From positions 1-64,000 of the forward strand of contig CAKZOD010000076.1 of assembly GCA_937136055.1 (NCBI GenBank): 64,000 nt of DNA, written 5' to 3'. A model generated the notes under the pieces. It did no database searches. It had not been told where the DNA came from and was given only the letters and a program-made list of their open reading frames with translations. Origin of the DNA: an uncultured Oceanospirillaceae bacterium. GTDB lineage: Bacteria; Pseudomonadota; Gammaproteobacteria; Pseudomonadales; Balneatricaceae. The stretch's first letter is position 1. Every line of letters starts with the position of its first letter. Below, piece after piece: positions 22,801 to 34,800 of the stretch. Both the position numbers and the translations under genes were made by a program.

Positions 22801-25800
22801 AATATTGTTAACTTTTTCGCTTTCACCGTTCACACTTACGATATCTTTACCGCTACCACTATTGACATTAATATCGAATTTTTTAGCGCCATTATTCGTC
22901 AAGTTAACTTCAACGAAATCATTACCCGCACCGGTGGTTAAATCAATTTCCATCCAACCATCTAAATTGTTTAAACGGTAGTGATCATCATGGTTTGTTC
23001 CTGTTGATGTTAAGCGGTTAATTTTATTGGCGTTAAACACTTCCACTCTCTGGCCTGAGCTTACTACCAATAAGCCTGTCACCTGACCGTCAGCGGCAAA
23101 CCCTGTGAGCTGATCGTCTAAATCACTGAGCTCTGATGAGGTATACACTTCAAAATCAATAAAGCCTTTACCGAACAGCCCTTCAATCGTCCAATCAGCT
23201 TTTTCTTCTAATACCTCAACCGTAAATGCCTGCTGCCCCGCCGAATCTGCCCCACGATAAGCTAGATTTAATTCATCACTACGCGTTTGTTCACTGGTTA
23301 AATGCTCTGGTGCTGTGTGTACACACTCCCATTCAAACTCTGCTATCACCTGATCAACAAAGCGCTCACTGGCTTCAAACAAGGTGACTTTAGAAAAACC
23401 AAGATCGAGCCCAACCCAGAGGAAGGCCTCTAAAAAAACTGAAATTTCGCCATGCACATCAAATAAGCACTGAGGTCCATGAGTAATTCGCTCAAGCAAT
23501 TCTCCTCCGTACAATTTGCCATCGCCGATAGGGTTGCCATTTTCAAACTGAGAGAGTTTATCGTTTAAATCAAAGCCAATAAGTGCTTCGATGCCTCCCA
23601 TTACCCCTGCTTCAACTAATCCACCTACACCTAGTGATGCACTCGCACCTAACAGTGCAGTTAACACAACTTCATCTAGGTCTTCACCGCTGTTTTCCAG
23701 CCCATGATCGTCTAAGTAAAAACCATTCATGATCCGCCATGCTTGAGAAGCTGCATAACCACTTTCTTGGAATTCAATGAAACCTGAGGTATCAAAGCCA
23801 AAATCAAAATTTGTTTGTATGCCTACTTGACCGGTAATACCTGCGTTAAGGCCTGGAAAAACGGGGTAAGATTTAGAGTAACCAAACTCTAAATCTAAAT
23901 CGGGTAAGTCATACCAAAATAGATCGACAGCTTTACCGGTCAATAAACCTAATGCGGTAGCCGGGTCATCAAGAATAGGCAACCTGAAACTTTTGGTGGA
24001 TTTGTCTTTATCTAAGCCTTTTTGGTTAGGCCCTGACTTTGCTTTAGTTATAGAGTCTGAAGAACCTGTCGGCTGAGTTTTATCATTGCCGTCTTCATCT
24101 TTTAGATCTTCACTGCTGGCGGTTGAGTTTTCATCTTCTAAAAAGGAGCCTGTTAGATCAAAATTACCGAAGTTAATTTCACCACTCACGCTATCTAAAG
24201 AGTCGATAAATTCGATTGTACTTTTAAAGACTTGAATGATTTTTTTCGCGTTATCAACAACATCAGCAGGTAACCTTAAGTAAGCCATATCGATCAGCTG
24301 CACTTTAGTAATACCTAAATCAATCTCCATGGTCAGTAAATCAATCACTGGTTTCATCGGTTCAATGATCTCTTTAATAACGCTTAGAGATTCTCCGAGG
24401 AAGCTGTCCATGATAGAGCCGGCATCTAAGGTCACATCTTCTAATAAGACTTGAGGATCGCCAAAACTATAGTTTAAACCGGTATCGCTACTCCAGCTGA
24501 TTTCACCTAATGTTTGCGAATAGTGAATATCAGTGTTCATTGAAGGCAAAGCATTAGTTGTGGTCGCTGCTTCTGCTTTGATATTCGCCCATGCTTGCGC
24601 ACTTGCGTCAATAAGCACCTCTAAGGATTCTCCGACACGCCACATACCATCGCCTAACGCATCTTTAAGATCAATGCCTAAATGACCTGCCAGTCCCGTA
24701 CCGCCATCACTTGCCAAGTTATCGAAATTCATTTCGATAAAGCCCATAGTACCCTTTAAAGAAGCGTCATCGGCCAAATAAGCCGACATATCTAGCGCCA
24801 CCTCTTCACCGGCGGTATTGACACCACTGACATCGACAAAACCGCCGTTTTTATCAAAGCCTAAACCGAGTCCCATCGCAAAATCTATGATGGTATTAAT
24901 CGATCCGTTTGAGCTTAAACCTAAACCGGGAATCCCGGCCGATAGATCTATACCTAACTCCACAGGATCTATACCATCTGCTGTGCGATCACCAACAAGC
25001 ACTCCAGCAAACATCAGATTAAAGGTAAATTCACCCTCATCACTCAACCCCAGTTGGATATCAATCGCTTGTGCAGGCTTTTTAGTGATTATTTTGCCGT
25101 GAGCGTCATATTGCTCTAAACCGTTTTGATCTAAATCTGGAACGGCTAGATAAAACAATTCACTATCCAGCTCTTTTAAACCTTGATATAGCGCTTCTTG
25201 GACCAGTTCTATAACAACATCAAATGCGCCGGTATCATCAGTTTTGCTATCTGGATCCCCGATCATGCGATCCAGAAGTATTCCAAACTCGATGGTAGTC
25301 TTTATTTTGTCTTTTTCTTCTATGGCTATTTCTTCAGCGGTGCGTAGAGATTCTGGGATAATAACGTCGATCCCCATCACACCCGAGCGCAGTTTTTGCA
25401 ACTGATCATTTAAACCAGCAAACGCTTCACCACCAATTAAGGGCAGTTCCAAATCTTTAAGGCTATCGCCAATGCCCTCAATACCATCGAATAAACCATT
25501 AATGCCTTGCTTCATCGCTAACGGGTCATTTAACACAGCAAACAATAAAGCAAGTACATCAAAATCCATACTGAATTCAGGTGTAATATAATCAAACCCT
25601 GAGAAACCCAAGCCATTATCTAGGCTTAAATCAAGGTGTGATTGAGCATGCAATACGTTATCAGCGATACCATCATTATTATTGTCATTCGTTGAGCCAC
25701 CCAGCGGTAGTGCTTTAACTGGGAAATACATAGGTAAATCCATATCCACGGCTGCGTAGCCGCTGACCTCAGGATTAAAGTTTTGATCAAAACCTATCAG

Positions 25801-28800
25801 CATTTGTGCATCTAGATTCATCGTTCCTTGAGCAATTAGTAAGCCAAGATCTAATTCACCTACATCGATACCTAATTGGCTATCAAGGTTTGTCACATCA
25901 CCGTCAAACTCTGCACTTAATCCATTGAAGTCGTCTATATAAAAGCTGGGAGATGTGACATCAGATAAGTTAAAACCAAATCCAAATTCAAGATTTGCCT
26001 CAACACCCATCGCCATTTGCGCTTGAATATTCGCTTCAATCACATCGCTAGGATCAAAATTCAACCATTGATCTAAGCCTAATTCTTCAACGCCAATATC
26101 AAGATTGTAACCTGTTTCAAATGCGTACCCTAAATCAAAATCGACATCAAACGTTGAATCTATGTAGCTCATTGTAAAGGGCGTATCATCATCTCCTAGC
26201 CCCAGAAAACTCAACTTACGCAACTCGTTATTCAGTACATTAGCTAGCTCATCGATATTGTTAGCTTGCTCGCGCACAGTGCTGATTACTTGCTGTAATG
26301 ATTGCGCAATACTTAGCGTACCATCACCTAGAATATCTATCGCACTCAAGCCAACGAGTGGTAAATCGTTATAGAGTTCGCCTGTTTTAAGGCTATATTT
26401 TTGATAGGTAGTACCATCAAGGTCTTTATCATTTCCAGCGATTAAAGAAAATTCAGCATCATCCACTGGGTAGACACGTTCTGTACTGAGCCATCCATTT
26501 TCGCTGTAAGTGACCAGTTGTTTATCACCGCTCGCTTGAGTTTGTTCTATTCCCCACACTGAGCTATCGCTGTGTTGCCATTGATACAAACGAAGCAATT
26601 CGCCATTCGCTAATGTCACTAATTGGCTGGTATGCGCATCTTCTACTTTTATCGGCGTGTAACTGGATACAATGGCGCTTTCTGATGCAATCCAAATAAC
26701 CTCATAGGTCTCCAACTCCCCCTGAGCATTAACTTGGCCATAAACGTCTTTATCTTCACCAATTAACTCAGATAAACTGTATTCAACAGCATCCAGAATC
26801 ATATCTAAAGAAATACCATTGAATTTGAGTATTTCATCGAACCCATCAAATTGCACAGTGTCAGGAACTGAAGCAAATAATCCTGCTAAGCTCACATCGC
26901 TTGGCAGCACCCCACTTGAAGCACTAATCATTGCCTGAGTGTTGTTAAGCTCTCCCACAGCCCCCGTCACTTCAATAGGCAAAATTAATTCATAAGCCGT
27001 ATCGTCATTTAGTTGCGGCAGTGCATTCCAACTGACAGAAAGATCATCGGTTTCTAAAATGGAGAGATCTAAACGGCCATTTGCGGTAAAATCCAGGCCG
27101 GTTTGCATAAATAACACACCATCTTGAACTCCCATGCCCACAGGGCCAAGATTAGCTTCTAAATCAAAGGCTTTACGTATGACTCCAGATACTTCATTGG
27201 CAACTAACGCCCCCTTTATAATGAGGCTAGTTGTGTCTGTTGAAGAGTCATAGGTAACACTATCGACTGTATAAAGCCCCATGTGGTCTAAGCTTTCAGT
27301 GATATAAAAGCGATCCCCTTCACTGAAAATAACATGTTCAGTGCCTGTCGCTGTATGATTGCCCGCAATACGGTAGCTCACCTCACCAGCAACAGTGTCC
27401 TCACTAACAGCAATGATTGCCTGCGGCGCATCACCTAAACTTATTGAGGTTGAGAGAGTAGGATCTTGTGCATAAAAGGCTCCATCTTCTAAACCGAATT
27501 CAAAACTTAAATCAACATCAGCCAGTAACTTTAAAACCTCAGACTGAAGTATTTCAATGCCGATATCAATCGAAGGTAAACCGAAACTTTCTAGTGCATC
27601 TAACTCTATACCATCCATTGAAAAATCGACGGTTTCGTTAAAACTAGCAACATCTAATACCGCAGAAAAGGCAAAACCATTGCTACTGGTTTGCTGCTCT
27701 ATTTCTATAGGTGATCCTAAGCTATTGATATAAGTGACAAGCTCTGCATTTGTGAGTACTTCATCCGTTGCACTATTAAAATATTCAGCAATTGATCGAC
27801 TAAATTCACTTAGACTAGTGCTAATTTTTTCGCCAAAGCTTTGCGCTAACGAATCTAATCCTAAAACATCACCTATCGTTTTATTAGTAAAAGGTAGATC
27901 ACCAGCATCTTCAAGATAAGATGATAAACTAGTACCAGCTTCTTTTGCCCAATCAGAAAACAGTTCTATTCCTTCAACCAACTGATCAAATTCTTCTTTT
28001 ACATTATTCTCTACTTCTTCAAACTTCTCTTTTTCATCTTCTCCGGGAATGTGCTGCACACCTGGCTTAAACAAGGCACTCAGCAATTCAACACTTTTAT
28101 CAGTTGCAGCGCCTTCATGCTGCAAACCCAATAAATGACCTATTTCATGACTCACGACACTTAACAAGTCTATACGGTCATCATCTACTGAAGAATCAAG
28201 ATCTTTATCCCACCCATATCCTGCTGCTGTTTTATCAATTTCGACTTTGTATTTATTGCCTTCGTAATCATAAATAGTTTGGGCCAATTTTACATTCTCG
28301 GCTCCAAAATCAACGATTTCAAAGTCAATTTCACTCAATTTATCCAACAGTGAATCTTCACTGACCAAAGCTTTTTTCCAATCTGTTAGTGCACGTGCCT
28401 TCGCATTAGCTAACGACTCTAGAGTAAGGATATCAGTATAAGTATAAGTATAAGTATAAGTATCAGGCCTGCTTTCTACACTTGATAGATTCAGTAACTT
28501 TTTACCAAAATTTTCAGCAGTTTTTATAAGTTTGTCACCGAAGCTATCACCACTCATCACTGCCGATTTAAATTCACCGTATACTTTGACCGAATGTTCA
28601 GAGTCTTTCTCATCGCCAATATAGAATAAAGTGTATCCACTCTGGCTATCATCTCGCTCTACATTGTCCGTTACAGCTGTAAAATCAAGTACATCCTCTC
28701 CGCCGTTTGTATAAATAACATCATGACCCCATCCATCTATAAAACTAAAAGTATTAGCAGATTCGTTGCCGATGATCACGTCATCACCTAAACCAACGAT

Positions 28801-31800
28801 GACATTTTCTATATTTGTTAATTCATCTAAAGGCGTGTCTATCCCTGTATTATCTTTAAACTCTTGCGATAGAAGAGTGCTCCTAATATTAATAATATGA
28901 TTGTTAGTAGAGCTTGCATAACTGACAGTATCGCCAATGCCATCATCTGGGTTACCTCCGCCATCAACTTTATTTACTCCACCAGCACTTAAATCGAAGG
29001 TATTGTCTTTGGCGTTGCCTTTTAGCTCATCATCGTGGCTACTGCCAATAATATGGGTCAGGCCACTGACTGCAAAATCAATTTTTTTACTATCACCAAT
29101 ATTCAATAATTGATCGACACCCGCCATCCGATCGCCCCCAATGCCTGAGGCGCTACCGAAATTCCAACTCAAAGAGGGGAATTTACCGATACCGGGAATA
29201 CTCAATTCAGGAATAGCTTCATAGGCGACTTTGCCTGCATCCACTAAGGCCTTAGCATCATAATCACTGTAATCAAGAGTAATGGCACCTTTAGCCGTCA
29301 GAGTACCTTTTAAACGGGCATTATCATGCAGTACGACGGTGTTTTTACCGCTGCCGCCGATTATGTGTTCGATATCTGTTGCAACGACCACATTACCTAT
29401 TTCGATATCTAAATCTTCCCACCAGCTAGCGACACCGGTAGATTTATTGATCAGGTCCGTTAAGGAAGTATCACGTGCAACCACCACTTGCAGACCAATA
29501 TCCAATGCATGCGCATCCCCCTGTGATGTACTGTTCCATAGAGATTGCAAATCCGCTTGGTTTTCGGTAGTTACCTCCCAGATATCAAAACGCATATCGC
29601 TTTTCACACCTGAAAAATCCAGCGTATCGTAAAACAATCCTAGATCTTCTAAGTCAACTTCACCCCCAATAGTGACATCAGGTAACTCAGCGACTAAACC
29701 AGCTCCCCACATACCTGAAAATTTGTAAGTATCCCCCCCTGTAAAACCCGACATTACGTGAACACCTGGGTTCCAAGTCCAACCTAAAAGATCATTAATA
29801 CCAGCTAAAACAGGGACTTCGCCAATCGCAGTATTAGCCAGTTCTGATGTCAGCTTTGCAGCTTGCCCACCTAGGAAACTCAGTAAACGATCTCCACCTG
29901 TGCTCTTGTCATTGTATTTACTTAGCAGCTGCCCCAGCGTTGAGTTAGGATCAACTGTTCCTTTTTTTTGAAGATGCTTGAGTAACGTGTAATCCCCCTT
30001 CACCTCGAAAGTGTCTTGTCCTAACAAGCGCGGTAAGTCACTCAAATTAAAGCCTGAACTGGGTTTAAGGGCATCTAAACCAGTACTTTTATAGTTATCA
30101 ATAAACTGAGTAAATAACGGATCGAATCCAAGTATGTTGGAGCCTACTAGTACATTAATACCAGAGCCGTAGTTGACAGTTGTGATATTCTGCAGAGTAC
30201 CGCCGACACCGGTTGCCTTTTGACTGTATTCACTAAAGCCTGGCACTGATACAATCATTTCTTTCAGGTTATTTGTGCTTGCAAAATCAATTTCGTAAAC
30301 AAAATCACTGATAGCTGTTACCGTTAAACCACTCAATACAGAGCTATCATCAGAATTCCGTTCTTTAAGCTTTTTTAATTCATTTTCAATTTCAACGCGA
30401 ATTTCTTCGCTTGTTTTATTTTTTGTTTCAATCAGCTCCGTTTTTTGTTCATCGAGAGATAAATGAAAAGCGCCTTTTTCAGGCTTAACAGTAAGCTGCT
30501 GGACTTCTTTGACCTGGGCATAAACAGCTTTTGTTAATGGCAGCGTTGAAGTATCTACTTCATTGAAATCAACAATATACTCGTTGTCTTTATCTCCTTT
30601 CACGACTGTTATAGTCTCTGCCTTATCCATTGACAAAGCCTGTAGCACTTCCTGTAATTTAGCCTTAACAGATAACTCTGCTGAAATGTCAATATCAACA
30701 GTATACTCAGCCCCAAGTTTAAGCTTAAATTCACCTAATTCAGGCAAAAGAGTCAATAGTTCTTGTGGAGTTGTGACTCCCGTTATCACACTCCCTATTA
30801 TTTGTTCCTTCTCTTGTTGCCCATTACTCAACGTTTTTATCGGATGTAAATCAGCCGCTGCTCCATTACCTAAATACACAGTATTTGGGTTTAAGTAATC
30901 TTTTGCATCTGAATGCTTCAGACCTGAAATATCTAATTTATTAATGACACTTAACTGCGGAGTTTTTAAGCCTAAGGTATCTGTAATACCTGTTAATGAA
31001 ATAGCATCTACTGGCCGCAAGCCCTTACCACCAATAATATTTCCAGCGAAGCCATCACCAGAAAGAGAGAAAGTGTTACTATTACCACCGCCGTATACCG
31101 TGGTATTTTCACCAACATTAGTAAATATCAATTTGTTATAGGTAACTTTGGTATCTGCACCTAACAAGGTTTGTGCTAAATCAGTGACTAAACTATCGCT
31201 CAACAAACTAGAGCGCTGGCCTACTTTAGTGACTTCTAATTGAGTGGTGGTGGTAGTCTTTACCTTCTCTTGTTTTATAACCAACTCGGATTGTAAGCGA
31301 TGCTCTACTGCACCTTTGTTACTCTCTTGAAAAGTGACAATAAACTCTTTGCCACTGCCTATATCAACACTATGTACTAAACCGGCAGATAAATTATTCA
31401 ATGCAAGCTTGATGTTTTCCGCAGTCTCCTTATTATCAGTTGCCTTAATAATTTCAGCTGTTTCAGCAACGCCAGTTTCAATTAGTGTTTGTTTATTTGT
31501 TATCGATTCCAGACTCAGGTCTTTCACTTGAAAAGCAATTGTAAACTTACCGGTGGCTTTGCCTTTACTATCGGTTTGTGCAGTGACAGTAACGTCAGTT
31601 TTGCCTAACGTTAATGGTTTGCCTGATATGATATGCCCTAATGCACTGTTTAGGGCATTTTCAATATTCCTAGCTTGGTCTTTGCTGTTTTTAGTGAGAT
31701 CAGTTACCTTGCTAAAAGTAAACTTTGCCAGCTCTCCATCTTTATTATAGAGTTTAAATTCATCCGTGCTTTCGACCGAGTTCATATCCAGTTCATAATG

Positions 31801-34800
31801 ATAATTATCCGGATTATGATTAAACCATTTGAGTTTAAAGGTATCACCGTCGTCTGTTAAAATTAGGTTAACGCTCTCCACCGTATGCACATTTTCAGTA
31901 AACTTAAAATCTAGCTCTTTGCTGACGTTGCGAAAATCTAACTCAAGCTTATGCTCAGTTGATATATTCGAGGTATCAATGGTCAAGCTACTATCCGCAT
32001 CACGCATAAATCCAGGTAAATATTGGCTGCCATATTTATAAGGCGTCCCCCAGCCATTACCAAAAACAAATGTGTTATCGGCGTCATTGGTTATGAGTTT
32101 TTCAAAATCACCAATATTACCTGGTGCTCGACCGTCGATCGATGAAACAGTGTATTGACTACTTTCTAAGTCTTTCAATACCCCATCTTTCTTAGTTTGT
32201 ACTACAACTTCTGCTATATTGGTTGAGCTAGGTTTAGTAAAAGTTAAAGTAATTACCTTGTCTGTCAGGTCAACTGAGCTAACAAATGCTTTAAAAATAC
32301 CATAGCTGCTCAATGACTTAACAAGCGGGGTGGTTATAGCATTGATTGCTTTTTCAATGTTTTCCTGTGTTTTTTCATCTGTATCTCCCTTGGAGATAAG
32401 TTCAGTGACTTGATTACCAATTTTCAAAGCAAACTGATCGGGAAGCTCACCCGCAAACACTAGGCTCTGTGTTTCATCGAGGTAATTTCCTTTTTCACTT
32501 CTAAAGCTAACAGTGTCGGAGGCCAGCTGGTAATGAGGCTCATTCCAATTTAGCGGATCATAGTTTTTGTAACCAACAAAATGCACACTGAATTCGCCAT
32601 CAACAATAGCACCTTGAGTATTGCGCGTCGGCTCAACAACTATTTTTTTGAGTTCTTTAATGCCACCAACAGTTTGAGGAGCTGTTTCACTGAGCGTTCG
32701 CAACGCTTTTTCAATCGCATCCGCCTGAGACAAAAGATCGTCTTTTATAAATGCAATTTGAGCGGTTTGTTCATTACCCCACTTAAGAAAAAAGTTATCG
32801 CTAATTCCACTAATGACCTGAGTTGCCACACTTTTCTCTGTCGGCTGGACGATTAACGCATTGTCTATATCATCCTTAAAACTACCATTGACTTGCCCCG
32901 ACGCTACAAAATTATCACCGCTGGTCGTTGCTGGCTCATAAGTGCCATCACTACTCGTTAAACCGCCTTGATCAAAAACATGCGTTAAGCCATTACTAAC
33001 ATCGCTAAAATCAAGTGTATCGACTCCCGCCTTATCTGACTCTATTACTGTATCTTTTCCCCAATTATCATTGATATGGTAAGTATCATTGCCCTGTCCG
33101 CCACTTAATGCATCATCACCTGTGCCACCATGCAGGTCATCGTTTCCTTTTCCACCCAGTAATGTGTCATCGCCTTCACCACCAAATAATTTATCATCCC
33201 CGCCTAAACCACTTAAGCTATCACCTGCTTCAAGCCCAAATAGTGTTTGTGATTCATTATTACCTAGTAATATATCTACCTCAGACGTTCCGCGGTAAGC
33301 ATGCAATGTATAGTGAGCACCATTAAGTTGAATAACCTCTCCACTTTGCACTTTTACAGTAGTAACCAGGTCAATTGCTTCAACACTTAAACCTGAAGCG
33401 CCTTTAGTTACATCGGTAAGTTCTACACCGGATGATCGAGCATCAACGCTCATAGCTATTGCTATAGGCTGTGAAAAAGTAATAACAAAATCGCTATTGT
33501 CTTTAGCTACATCAAACCCTGGCATCCACTCATTTAGCTTCATTGCGATGGAAGCAGCTGTCGCTGTTTTGTCTAGAGTGACTTTGATGTTATTGAACAC
33601 TAAATCAAACGTCTCGCCAGCACTGTCTACACCACTCAATGTTGCTTTATAATTATGTAAGTCAGTAAAACTGCCATATTTCAATCCAGCAGCTGAACCA
33701 TTGCTGCCATCAACTAAAACTAACGAGTCATTAGGGAAATTGGAATAATCTAGATGGTTAAGGCCGCCCGCTGCGGTGGTTATTTCCCCTTTAAGCGCCT
33801 CATTAGATTTCACTTGATAACTATTAGCAGCTTTACCACCTATAATATCAGTGATGCCTTTTGCATTGATTTTATAGGTCTTATCATCGACATTAAAACT
33901 AACAACCAAGCTTCCTTTAGACGCAAGTTCGAAATTCAAATCTATCGCTAGCGCACTTAGATCGAGGATTGCTTTGTGAGTATCTGTTTCATCTGCACTA
34001 GAGATAAAAACTTCATCGACATCTGAACCTAAGGATTCCCACCACTTGTTCACAAATGTAAATGTATTCGTTGCATTACTGCCCTTAACTGTTTCAATAA
34101 ACAGCGTATTAGTAACGCTGTCTTTTTGTGACCCATTTTCTTCAGTGAAAGCGGCAACGCCAAGCGCTCCCCATGTCACATTTAAATCATCAGTGATGGC
34201 ACTAAAATCAAAAATATCTTTACCGGCATTTACGCTTGAAGCGTTAGCACTATCACCGGTGGTACTATCAATAGCGCTCACTTGTCCCCAGTTCTGTTGG
34301 AAGATGTAAAGATCGTTACCTTCCCCACCTTTGACAATAGTATTAGTGCTATTTTCAGAGATTGTAATCGTATCGTGACCCTCACCACCGTCGACCGTAT
34401 TACTACCTGAACCTGTGGTTATTGAATCGTTTCCATTCCCTCCACTGATGTCATCGTCACCCTCATCTCCTGTTATAACATCATCGCCATCACCACCTTC
34501 GAGGATATCATTACCCTCACCGCCTACAATTTTATCGTCGCCCTGACCACCTTTTAACTCATCATCATCACTCGCGCCTTCTAAAACATTTTTACCGCCG
34601 CCTCCAAGAACCGTAATACGTTTAGGATCAAAGTTTACTAAGTTTCCGATACGACTAAGTTTTGCATCCGCTTCAGACAGATCAACAACGTTATCAGCTT
34701 CCCCTTGATAAACAACTTCAAGGAAAGTCCCTCCTTTAATACTAGAACGTAATTCACTGGATAACTGAATACCCTTCTCGAGGGTTAAAAGATAAGTTGC

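Noticed and set aside
33089-33326. Two overlapping plus-strand ORFs rich in Pro/Ser/His
   Set aside because: Reverse-complement shadow of GGxGxD RTX codons; the composition is explained by the sense repeats.
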